From: Rhodobacter sp.
Lineage (GTDB): Bacteria > Pseudomonadota > Alphaproteobacteria > Rhodobacterales > Rhodobacteraceae
DNA: 7,342 nucleotides
Assembly: GCA_013824055.1 (NCBI GenBank)
Contig: PNNE01000035.1
Span: 1-7,342, forward strand
Reading direction: 5' to 3'
Shown here in pieces: positions 1-6,190 of this stretch (positions within the stretch are counted from its first letter, which is position 1; every line of letters starts with the position of its first letter). The translations under genes were made by a program, and so were the position numbers. The notes below the pieces were generated by a model, which saw nothing but the letters and a program-made list of their open reading frames with translations, was not told the origin of the DNA and ran no database searches.

Positions 1-1379
1 GTCCCGTCGTAGTCGCTGAGGATGTCCTGCAAGAGGTCCAGGGTCTCGACGTCCAGATCATTGGTCGGCTCGTCCAGGATCAGAAGGTTCGAGGGCTGCG
101 CCATCAGCTTGGCCAGCAAGAGCCGCGCCCGTTCGCCGCCCGACAGGCTGCGGACCGGGGCGCGGGCCTGGGCTTCGGCAAAGAGGAAGTCCTTGAGATA
201 GGCCACCACGTGCTTTGGCGTGCCGCGGACCATCACCTGGTCCGACGAGCCCGAGACGCGCATCAGGGGATCGACCGTCAGGTTGTCCCAAAGGCTCGCC
301 TCCAGGTCCAGCCGGGTGCGGGTCTGGTCGAACACGGCGATCTCCAGGTTCGTGCCCAGCGACACCTTGCCGGAATCAGGTTGAACTTCGCCCGTCAACA
401 TCTTGAGAAGCGTAGTCTTTCCAACGCCGTTCGGTCCGACGAAAGCGACCCGGTCGCCCCGCAGGACGCGGATCGAAAAGTCCTTGACGATCAGCTTGTC
501 GCCGTAGGTCTTGGTCAGCCCCTCGGCCTCGATCACCCGTCTGCCCGAGGTCGGGCCGGAGTCCAGCGCGAAGGCCGCCGTCCCCTGCCGCCGGATCTGC
601 GCCGCCCGGTCGGCCCGCAGCGCCTGCAGCGCGCGGACCCGGCCCATGTTGCGCTTGCGCCGCGCGCTGATGCCTTCGACGGCCCATTTCGCCTCGTGCT
701 TGATCTTGCGGTCCAGCTTGTGGCGGGCCTCGTCTTCCTCGGCCCAGACCGTCTCGCGCCAGTCCTCGAAGCCTTCGAACCCCGACTCGCGGCGGCGCAC
801 CTCGCCCCGGTCGATCCAGAGCGTCGCCTTCGACAAGGCGCGCAGGAAGGCGCGGTCGTGGGAAATCAGGACAAAGGCAGTGCGGGTGGTGGACAGCTCG
901 GCCTCCAGCCACTCGATCGCGTGGATGTCGAGATGGTTGGTCGGCTCGTCCAGAAGCATCAGCTCTGGCGCCTCGGCCAGCAGCTTGGCCAGCGCGGCGC
1001 GGCGCCGTTCCCCACCGGAGGCCGTGGCGACCGGGGTTTCGGGATTGAACTTCAGCCCTTCGGCCACCACGGCAAGGCGGTAGTCCATTCCTTCGGGCAG
1101 GTTCGAGGCCGCGAAATCGCCAAGAGTGGCAAAGCGCGACAGGTCCGGTTCCTGCTCCATGTAGCCGACAGTCACGCCCGGTGCCACGGTGCGGTTGCCC
1201 CGATCCGGTTCGACCAGACCCGCCATCACCTTCATCAGCGTCGACTTGCCCGACCCGTTGCGGCCGACCAGCGCGATGCGGTCGCCGGGCTGGACGGTCA
1301 GGGAAAGGTCGTCGAACACCGGATTGCCGCCGAAGGTCAGCGAGATGCCGGAAAGCTGAAGAAGGGGTGCGCGTGCCAT
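1..1379 (-). CDS. uup: ABC-F family ATPase, Uup-like (C-terminus beyond window)
   Basis: Cytosolic ABC-F protein with two fused nucleotide-binding domains and no membrane segments. The family acts on ribosomes or nucleic acid rather than in transport, and Uup has been linked to ribosome function and DNA-branch tolerance. The start ATG is at 1379-1377, giving MARAPLLQLSGISLTFGG. Domain 1 has Walker A GRNGSGKS (residues 39-46), signature ASGGE (120-124, Ala in place of the usual Leu) and Walker B/H-loop region DEPTNHLD (144-151). A basic linker rich in Lys/Arg follows. Domain 2 has Walker A GPNGVGKT (315-322), signature LSGGER (412-417) and DEPTNDLD (436-443). The text LDVETLDLLQDILSDY after the second Walker B is typical of Uup rather than other ABC-F branches. 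459 residues are present; about 130-180 more, including the second H-loop and any C-terminal coiled coil, lie off the left edge. No Shine-Dalgarno precedes the ATG. The gene is divergent from the CoA-transferase. The family is secure; the Uup subgroup is likely. Confidence 0.93.
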   Translation of the reverse strand, partial: MARAPLLQLSGISLTFGGNPVFDDLSLTVQPGDRIALVGRNGSGKSTLMKVMAGLVEPDRGNRTVAPGVTVGYMEQEPDLSRFATLGDFAASNLPEGMDYRLAVVAEGLKFNPETPVATASGGERRRAALAKLLAEAPELMLLDEPTNHLDIHAIEWLEAELSTTRTAFVLISHDRAFLRALSKATLWIDRGEVRRRESGFEGFEDWRETVWAEEDEARHKLDRKIKHEAKWAVEGISARRKRNMGRVRALQALRADRAAQIRRQGTAAFALDSGPTSGRRVIEAEGLTKTYGDKLIVKDFSIRVLRGDRVAFVGPNGVGKTTLLKMLTGEVQPDSGKVSLGTNLEIAVFDQTRTRLDLEASLWDNLTVDPLMRVSGSSDQVMVRGTPKHVVAYLKDFLFAEAQARAPVRSLSGGERARLLLAKLMAQPSNLLILDEPTNDLDVETLDLLQDILSDYDG

Positions 1380-1385
1380 GCGGGC

Positions 1386-1414
1386 GAGGTAGAGGGGGAT
1401 TTGACCGACGTCAA
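1386..1414 (-). promoter_or_regulatory. Candidate sigma-70 promoter for uup, possibly leaderless
   Basis: On the minus strand TTGACG (1414-1409) is separated by exactly 17 bases from TACCTC (1391-1386). Six bases then lead to the uup ATG at 1379, so a normal start-site distance would put +1 on or next to the A of the start codon. The -35 is good, the -10 weak. This fits the lack of a Shine-Dalgarno sequence. It is an inference from sequence pattern only. Confidence 0.3.
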
Positions 1415-1472
1415 CGTCTGGTCGTGCCCGGCATGGCAGACTGCGACAGATCCGGGGCAATTGGAGAGACAC

Positions 1473-2618
1473 ATGGCACCCCTTGACGGTATCCTGATCC
1501 TGGACCTGACGCATGTGCTGGCGGGGCCCTTCTGCACGCAAATCCTGCAGGACCTGGGCGCGCGGGTGATCAAGGTCGAGCGGCCGGGGACGGGCGACGA
1601 CACCCGCGCCTTCCCGCCCTTCGTGCAGGGCGAAAGCGCCTACTTCGCCACGCTGAACGCGGGCAAGCAGTCGATCGCGCTGGACCTGAAGGCCGAGGCT
1701 GACCGCGGGATCTTCGACCGGCTGGTGGCGCGGGCCGACGTCCTGGTCGAGAACTACCGTCCCGGCGTGATGGGTCGGCTGGGCTATGGCTGGGAGGTGC
1801 TGCACGCCCGCCATCCGCGGCTGATCTATGCTGCGGTCTCGGGCTTTGGCCAGACCGGGCCGGACGCGCTGAAGCCGGCCTATGACATGGTGGTGCAGGC
1901 CCGCGGCGGGGTGATGTCGATCACCGGGGAAACCGGTGGTCCTCCGGTCCGGGTCGGAGCCAGCATCGGTGACATCGTCGCCGGGATGTATCTGGCGCAA
2001 GGCATCCTTGCGGCGCTTTTTCAGCGCGAGAGGACTGGCGAGGGCGCCCTGGTCGACGTGGCGATGCTGGATTCGCAACTGGCGATCCAGGAACACGCGG
2101 TCGCCATCACCTCGGCCACCGGGGTCGCGCCGGGGCCGACCGGCGCGCGACATCCCACGATCACCCCTTTCGCGACCTTTCGCGCCGCCGACGGCTTTGT
2201 GGTGATCGCGGCGGGCAATGACGCGATGTTCGGCAAGCTCTGCGCTGTCCTGGGCCTGACCATCGCCGCCGACCCGCGCTTTGCGACGAACGCCGCGCGC
2301 TGCGAGAACCACGCCCTCGTGAAGCGGCTGATCGAGACCGTGACCCTGGGCCAGCCCGTCGCGCACTGGCTTGCGGTGCTGGACGCCGCAGGCCTGCCGA
2401 CAGCGCGGGTGCAGGACATGGTCGAAGTGCTGGCCGACCCCCAGATCCGGGCGCGGAACATGGTGCTGCCGGTGACGCCGCATCCGGGGGGGCCGGCCTT
2501 CACGGCCACCGGCAATCCGATCAAGATCTCCACCTTGCCCGAGACCGCCGCCCTGCCCCCGGCGTCAAGACTGGACGGGGACCGGGCGGCGATCCTGGCC
2601 TGGCTTGAGCAGGGTTAG
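1473..2618 (+). CDS. Class III (CaiB/BaiF family) acyl-CoA transferase
   Basis: Cytosolic enzyme moving CoA between carboxylic acids through covalent aspartyl-CoA chemistry. The 381-residue length fits the roughly 400-residue family. It opens MAPLDGILILDLTHVLAGPF, followed by the family core: DLGARVIKVERPGTGDDTR, NAGKQSIALDLK, VENYRPGVMGRLG, SGFGQTGP and YDMVVQARGGVMSITGE. The likely catalytic Asp is D167 in GASIGDIVAG, by analogy with Asp169 of formyl-CoA transferase. A second-domain segment, FATFRAADGFVVIAAGND, is also typical. The ATG at 1473 was chosen because GGAGAG lies at 1463-1468 and family homology begins at once. The same frame stays open far upstream, but only as antisense of uup. 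The substrate cannot be read from sequence: the family covers formyl/oxalyl-, carnitine-, succinyl/itaconate/citramalate- and 2-methylacyl-CoA enzymes, and no pathway gene adjoins it. The family call is secure; the specificity is open. Confidence 0.93.
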   Translation: MAPLDGILILDLTHVLAGPFCTQILQDLGARVIKVERPGTGDDTRAFPPFVQGESAYFATLNAGKQSIALDLKAEADRGIFDRLVARADVLVENYRPGVMGRLGYGWEVLHARHPRLIYAAVSGFGQTGPDALKPAYDMVVQARGGVMSITGETGGPPVRVGASIGDIVAGMYLAQGILAALFQRERTGEGALVDVAMLDSQLAIQEHAVAITSATGVAPGPTGARHPTITPFATFRAADGFVVIAAGNDAMFGKLCAVLGLTIAADPRFATNAARCENHALVKRLIETVTLGQPVAHWLAVLDAAGLPTARVQDMVEVLADPQIRARNMVLPVTPHPGGPAFTATGNPIKISTLPETAALPPASRLDGDRAAILAWLEQG

Positions 2619-2720
2619 GTCCGTGCAGGCGGGTGCGACCGGTTTTCAAGCAGAACGGCATGCGCCGCAGAATTGGTCGAACGGATCAGGCTCTGGGCGT
2701 GGCTCGGTGCCGGAATAGGC

Positions 2721-2745
2721 GCGGCATCTGCCGCTTCCTGTCCTT
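2721..2745 (+). terminator. Possible terminator downstream of the CoA-transferase
   Basis: GCGGCA (2721-2726) and TGCCGC (2729-2734) form an inverted repeat, realistically a 5-bp GC stem with a 4-base loop, followed by a pyrimidine run TTCCTGTCCTT (2735-2745). It lies about 100 bases after the transferase stop and before the corrinoid activator. The stem is short and the tail is not a clean T-tract, so the call is weak. Confidence 0.25.
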
Positions 2746-2776
2746 GCAACCGGCCACGCTCGGTTTACAACCGGTT
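2744..2776. promoter_or_regulatory. Two direct repeats TTRCAACCGGYY, 21 bp apart
   Basis: TTGCAACCGGCC (2744-2755) and TTACAACCGGTT (2765-2776) match at 9 of 12 positions, and all three differences are transitions. The period is 21 bp, two helical turns. The second copy contains the palindrome AACCGGTT (2769-2776) and ends 28 bases before the activator's ATG. This geometry suits a dimeric or tandem regulator on one face of the DNA, at or just upstream of the promoter. No regulator gene is in the window, so the binder is unknown. Confidence 0.35.
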
Positions 2777-2804
2777 GGCGCAATACGACCAGGCCGGAAA
2801 AAGC

Positions 2805-4841
2805 ATGACGGACGATGCACTTGTAATCTTCACTCCTTCGGGCAAGCGCGGGCGCTTTGCCGTGGGCACGCCCGTCCTTGCGGCCGCCCGACAGCTGGGG
2901 GTGGACCTGGACAGCGTTTGCGGCGGGCGCGGGATCTGTTCCAAGTGCCAGATCACCCCGGGTTACGGCGAGTTTCCGAAGCATGGCGTGACCGTCGAGG
3001 CCGACGCGCTGTCGGACTGGAACGCGGTCGAGGACCGCTACAAGCGCATCCGGGGGCTGGTCGACGGGCGGCGGCTGGGCTGTCAGGCCAAGGTGCAGGG
3101 CGACGTCGTGATCGACGTGCCGCCGGAAAGCCAGGTGCACAAGCAGGTGGTGCGAAAGCGGGTCGAGGCGCGGGAAATCCGCATGGACCCCAGCGTGCAC
3201 CTGCATTTCGTCGAAGTGGCCGAGCCCGACATGCACGACCCCTCGGGCGATCTCGAACGCCTGTCGGACGCGCTGCGGGATCAGTGGGGGTTCAGAAGCG
3301 TCACCATTGACCTGCCGATCCTGACAACGCTGCAACCGACGCTGCGCAAGGGCGACTGGAAGGTCACGGTGGCGCTGCATCAGGTGGCGGACAGCGACAC
3401 GCCGCGGATCATGCAGGTCTGGCCGGGGCTTTATGAAGGCTCGATCTACGGGGTGGCGGTGGACCTGGGGTCCACAACCATCGCCGGGCATCTGTGCGAT
3501 CTGCGCACGGGAGAGGTTGTCGCCTCTTCGGGCCTGATGAACCCGCAGATCCGCTTCGGCGAGGACCTGATGAGCCGGGTCAGCTATTCGATGATGAACC
3601 CGTCGGGCGCGGCCGAGATGACGGCGGCGGTGCGGCAGGCGATGAACACGCTCTTCGGTCAGCTTTGCGAAGAGGCCAAGGTCGACCGCGCGCTCATCAT
3701 GGATTCGGTCTTTGTCTGCAACCCGGTGATGCACCACCTGTTCCTGGGGATCGACCCCTACGAGCTGGGCCAGGCCCCCTTCGCGCTGGCGACCTCCAAT
3801 GCCCTGCGCCTGACGGCACGCGACCTGGATCTGCAACTGCACCCCGCCGCGCGGGTCTATCTTCTGCCCTGCATCGCGGGGCATGTGGGCGCCGACGCCG
3901 CCGCCGTGGCGCTGTCCGAGAACCCCGACAAGTCGGAAGACCTGATGCTGGTCGTCGACGTCGGCACCAATGCCGAGATCCTCTTGGGCAACACCACCAA
4001 GGTCCTGGCCTGTTCATCCCCCACCGGCCCGGCCTTCGAGGGCGCGCAGATCTCCAGCGGTCAGCGCGCGGCCCCTGGCGCCATCGAGCGGGTCGAGATC
4101 GACCCCGTCACCAAGGACCCGCGCTTCAAGGTCATCGGCTCCGACCTCTGGTCGGACGATCCGGGCTTTGCGGCGGCCACCGCGACGACGGGTGTCACGG
4201 GCATCTGCGGGTCGGGGATCATCGAGATGGTGGCCGAGATGCGGCTGGCGGGCATCGTCGATGCCCAGGGCCTGATCGGCAGCCCCGAGCAGACCGGGTC
4301 CGACCGGCTGTTCCTGGACGGGCGGACCTATTCCTACCTGGTCCACGACGGCAGCGCCGACGGCGGGCCGAAGCTCACGGTCACCAACCGCGACATCCGG
4401 GAAATCCAGATGGCGAAGGCCGCGCTTTACTCGGGCGCGCGCCTGCTGATGGACAAGTTCGGTGTCGACACCGTGGACCGCATCGTCCTGGCCGGGGCTT
4501 TCGGCGCGCACATCAGCCCGAAACACGCGATGATCCTGGGCATGATCCCCGACGTGCCGCTGGCAAAGGTCACCTCTGCCGGGAACGCGGCCGGAACCGG
4601 CGCGCGGATCGCCCTGCTGAACCGCGCCGCGCGGGCCGAGATCGAGGCGACAGTGCGCGACATCCACAAGATCGAGACCGCCATCGAGCCGCGCTTCCAG
4701 GAGCATTTCGTCAACGCCTCGGCCATCCCGAACGCGGTCGAGGCTTTCCCGAACCTTCTGTCCGTGGTCACGCTTCCCGACGTCAACTTCAACACCAAGA
4801 CCGGCGGGGACGAGGGCGGACGGCGGCGGCGGCGCGGCTAG
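2805..4841 (+). CDS. RACo-type corrinoid reductive activator ([2Fe-2S] ferredoxin + ASKHA ATPase, DUF4445)
   Basis: Predicted ATP-dependent activator that returns an oxidised Co(II) corrinoid protein to active Co(I), serving methyl-transfer systems. Residues 1-100 form a ferredoxin-like domain with C39-x5-C45-x2-C48 and C93 (RRLGCQAKV), as expected for one [2Fe-2S] cluster. A linker region follows. The ASKHA-fold ATPase has GVAVDLGSTT (from 216, D220), VVDVGTNAEILLG (D385), SPTGPAFEG (405-413), GICGSGII (from 466) and LAGAFGAHIS (from 562). The length of 678 fits the family's roughly 600-700. The ATG at 2805 has GGA at 2796-2798 and starts just before the ferredoxin homology; an in-frame ATG at 2673 would add 44 residues unlike the family. 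The C-terminus ends in a short Arg-rich tail. It is cytosolic, with no signal peptide. No corrinoid protein or methyltransferase gene adjoins it, so the partner is unknown. The domain architecture is near certain; the reaction is inferred from the family. Confidence 0.92.
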   Translation: MTDDALVIFTPSGKRGRFAVGTPVLAAARQLGVDLDSVCGGRGICSKCQITPGYGEFPKHGVTVEADALSDWNAVEDRYKRIRGLVDGRRLGCQAKVQGDVVIDVPPESQVHKQVVRKRVEAREIRMDPSVHLHFVEVAEPDMHDPSGDLERLSDALRDQWGFRSVTIDLPILTTLQPTLRKGDWKVTVALHQVADSDTPRIMQVWPGLYEGSIYGVAVDLGSTTIAGHLCDLRTGEVVASSGLMNPQIRFGEDLMSRVSYSMMNPSGAAEMTAAVRQAMNTLFGQLCEEAKVDRALIMDSVFVCNPVMHHLFLGIDPYELGQAPFALATSNALRLTARDLDLQLHPAARVYLLPCIAGHVGADAAAVALSENPDKSEDLMLVVDVGTNAEILLGNTTKVLACSSPTGPAFEGAQISSGQRAAPGAIERVEIDPVTKDPRFKVIGSDLWSDDPGFAAATATTGVTGICGSGIIEMVAEMRLAGIVDAQGLIGSPEQTGSDRLFLDGRTYSYLVHDGSADGGPKLTVTNRDIREIQMAKAALYSGARLLMDKFGVDTVDRIVLAGAFGAHISPKHAMILGMIPDVPLAKVTSAGNAAGTGARIALLNRAARAEIEATVRDIHKIETAIEPRFQEHFVNASAIPNAVEAFPNLLSVVTLPDVNFNTKTGGDEGGRRRRRG

Positions 4842-4858
4842 GCCAGTCCGGCAACCCC

Positions 4859-4886
4859 TTGCACCTTGGGCGAAAACCCGTAACGT
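4859..4886 (+). promoter_or_regulatory. Candidate promoter for the sigma factor operon
   Basis: TTGCAC (4859-4864), 16 bases, then TAACGT (4881-4886) lies in the 52-base gap before the sigma gene. Only seven bases separate the -10 from the ATG at 4894, so a transcript would be almost leaderless, in keeping with the absence of a Shine-Dalgarno there. The -10 matches consensus at only three positions. Read-through from the upstream activator gene is an alternative. Confidence 0.22.
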
Positions 4887-4893
4887 CGCCGAC

Positions 4894-5427
4894 ATGGACG
4901 ATCCCGTCGCCGATTTGATCACGAAATGCGCTGCCGCGGACCGGGAGGCCTTCCGCCAGCTCTATCGCGTGACCTCTGCGAAACTCATGGGTGTTCTCTT
5001 GCGTATGTTCCATGAACGCGCAGAGGCGGAGGATGCCTTGCAGGACGTCTACACAAGGGTCTGGTTGCGGGCCGGTCGCTATGATCCGGCCAAGGGCCGG
5101 GGCATGACCTGGCTGATCGCCATAGCGCGGAACCTGGCGATCGACCGGCTGCGCGCCCGGCCCGAGGCGACCTCGGACGACGGGCTGGACACGGTGCAGG
5201 ACAGCGCGCCGCGCGCCGAGACCCGGCTGGTGGCCCAGGGCGAGGCGCGGCGGATGGCCGATTGCTTTGCCACGCTGGACCCCGACAAGGCCGATGCGGT
5301 GCGGGGGGCCTATCTGAACGGCCTGTCCTATCTGGATCTTGCCGCGCGCCATGCGGTGCCGTTGAACACCATGCGGACCTGGCTTCGGCGCAGCCTTCTG
5401 AAACTGAAGGAGTGTCTCGAGCAATGA
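4894..5427 (+). CDS. ECF (group IV) sigma-70 factor, SigK-like
   Basis: Directs RNA polymerase to a small regulon, probably including the downstream fasciclin gene. The protein has 177 residues, the normal ECF size. Sigma-2 spans about residues 14-90: DREAFRQLY, EDALQDVYTRVW (region 2.2) and GMTWLIAIARNLAIDRLRAR (regions 2.3-2.4). An acidic linker leads to sigma-4 at about 118-175, with the helix-turn-helix around LSYLDLAARHAVPLNTMRTW. Cysteines are C12, C124 and C174; the last two flank sigma-4 exactly 50 residues apart, as I recall for the C133/C183 disulfide pair of M. tuberculosis SigK. The stop overlaps the next start (ATGA, 5424-5427), so translation with the anti-sigma factor is coupled. 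No Shine-Dalgarno precedes the ATG at 4894, but no better in-frame start was found upstream. The ECF class is secure; SigK-like rests on the partner type, the neighbourhood and the cysteines. Confidence 0.94.
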   Translation: MDDPVADLITKCAAADREAFRQLYRVTSAKLMGVLLRMFHERAEAEDALQDVYTRVWLRAGRYDPAKGRGMTWLIAIARNLAIDRLRARPEATSDDGLDTVQDSAPRAETRLVAQGEARRMADCFATLDPDKADAVRGAYLNGLSYLDLAARHAVPLNTMRTWLRRSLLKLKECLEQ

Positions 5428-6080
5428 CCGACGCTCCCCTTACCCCGCAGGAGGCCGAGGACGCTCTGGCGGCCGAATATGTGCTGGGTGTCCTTGACGC
5501 AGCCGAGCGGGCCGAAGTCGCGGCCCGGATCAAGCGCGACCCGGCCTTTGCCGCCCGCGTCACCGACTGGGAAGCGCGGCTGGGCGGTCTGAACGACGGC
5601 TTTGCCGAGGCCCCTGCCCCGAACCTGCTGCCGAAGATCGAGGCGCGGCTGTTCCCCAGACCGGCCCATGCCCGGCGCTTCGGGGTCTTCGGCTGGCTCT
5701 CGGGCGGTCTGGTCGCGGCGTCACTGGCTCTGGTCAGCATCACGATACTGGCGCCGCCGCGGCCCGATCCGGTCGCGATGCTGGCCACCGCCGACAACCG
5801 GCTGGCCTACCGGGTCACGCATTTCGGCGGCAGCCTGCAAGTGACCCGCGTGGCCGGCGTCCCCGCTGTCACGGGCCAGGTCCACGAGCTTTGGGTGATT
5901 GCCCCCGGCGCAAGCCCGGTTTCGCTGGGTCTGTTGCAGGACCAGCCCCTGGTCGTCGCCTACCCGGTCCCGCCCGCGGGCTTTGTCCTGGCGGTCTCGA
6001 TCGAGCCCGAGGGCGGCTCGCCGACCGGCGCGCCGACCGGCCCGGTGATCCTGGATGTCGTGATCGGCCAGGACACCTGA
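5424..6080 (+). CDS. Membrane-anchored anti-sigma factor, RskA type
   Basis: Predicted to hold the adjacent sigma factor at the membrane and free it on an envelope signal, probably by regulated proteolysis as in RskA. The 218 residues divide into a cytosolic sigma-binding region (about 1-85, with AEYVLGVLDAAERAEVAARI at 17-36), one transmembrane helix (about 87-110, FGWLSGGLVAASLALVSITI), and a periplasmic domain (about 111-218) with RskA-type segments HELWVIAPGASPVSLGLL (154-171) and FVLAVSIEPEGGSPTGAPTG (187-206). It has no HxxxCxxC zinc motif and in fact no cysteine, so it is not a ChrR/ZAS-type anti-sigma and any redox sensing would sit in the sigma factor. AAGGAG at 5407-5412, inside the sigma gene, is a plausible ribosome site, 11 bases from the ATG. 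The overlap with the sigma gene ensures roughly balanced synthesis. Confidence 0.9.
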   Translation: MTDAPLTPQEAEDALAAEYVLGVLDAAERAEVAARIKRDPAFAARVTDWEARLGGLNDGFAEAPAPNLLPKIEARLFPRPAHARRFGVFGWLSGGLVAASLALVSITILAPPRPDPVAMLATADNRLAYRVTHFGGSLQVTRVAGVPAVTGQVHELWVIAPGASPVSLGLLQDQPLVVAYPVPPAGFVLAVSIEPEGGSPTGAPTGPVILDVVIGQDT

Positions 6081-6109
6081 TCACGAAACCGCGAGCCGGA
6101 CGGGCGGGC

Positions 6110-6137
6110 GAAACTTCCGGCAGAAACGATCCGTTCC
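6110..6137 (+). promoter_or_regulatory. Candidate ECF-type promoter for the fasciclin gene
   Basis: GAAACTT (6110-6116) resembles the ECF -35 GGAACTT with one mismatch. CGTTCC (6132-6137), 17 bases after GAAAC, resembles the common ECF -10 CGTT. Transcription would begin near 6144 and leave a leader of roughly 45 bases carrying the AAGGAAG ribosome site. No equally good copy was found before the sigma gene, which weakens the case for a shared autoregulated motif. Confidence 0.3.
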
Positions 6138-6177
6138 TTCAGGTGTGAGGCGGGAATGACCCCGACCCTCGAACCTC

Positions 6178-6184
6178 AAGGAAG
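6178..6184 (+). promoter_or_regulatory. Strong ribosome binding site AAGGAAG
   Basis: AAGGAAG sits six bases before the fasciclin ATG at 6191. It is the best Shine-Dalgarno in the window and contrasts with the SD-less sigma start, which fits high output of the secreted protein and low output of its regulator. Confidence 0.7.
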
Positions 6185-6190
6185 CCTCCG

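Noticed and set aside
1401..1429. TTGACC (1401-1406) as a plus-strand -35 for the CoA-transferase
   Set aside because: No acceptable -10 hexamer occurs 16-18 bases downstream.
210..1472. In-frame upstream extension of the CoA-transferase reading frame, giving an 802-residue frame from 210
   Set aside because: This part is antisense to uup, which shows clear ABC motifs. The CoA-transferase family homology and a ribosome site begin at 1473.
2673..2804. Upstream ATG start for the corrinoid activator, adding 44 residues
   Set aside because: The added residues resemble no ferredoxin or targeting sequence, and the repeats and possible terminator lie within them. ATG 2805 starts right before the ferredoxin domain.
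2646..4918. Long overlapping open frames across the activator gene (412 residues minus strand, 474 residues plus strand in another frame)
   Set aside because: They lie over a gene with unmistakable motifs; their composition (Arg/Gly/Pro/His-rich) is that of GC-rich shadow frames.
5424..6080. Zinc-binding (ZAS/ChrR-type) anti-sigma factor
   Set aside because: No HxxxCxxC motif and no cysteine at all; the single membrane helix and C-terminal segments fit RskA.
6078..6190. GGAATGACC (6153-6161) as an ECF -35 for the fasciclin gene
   Set aside because: The matching -10 would overlap the AAGGAAG ribosome site, and the transcript would start after it.
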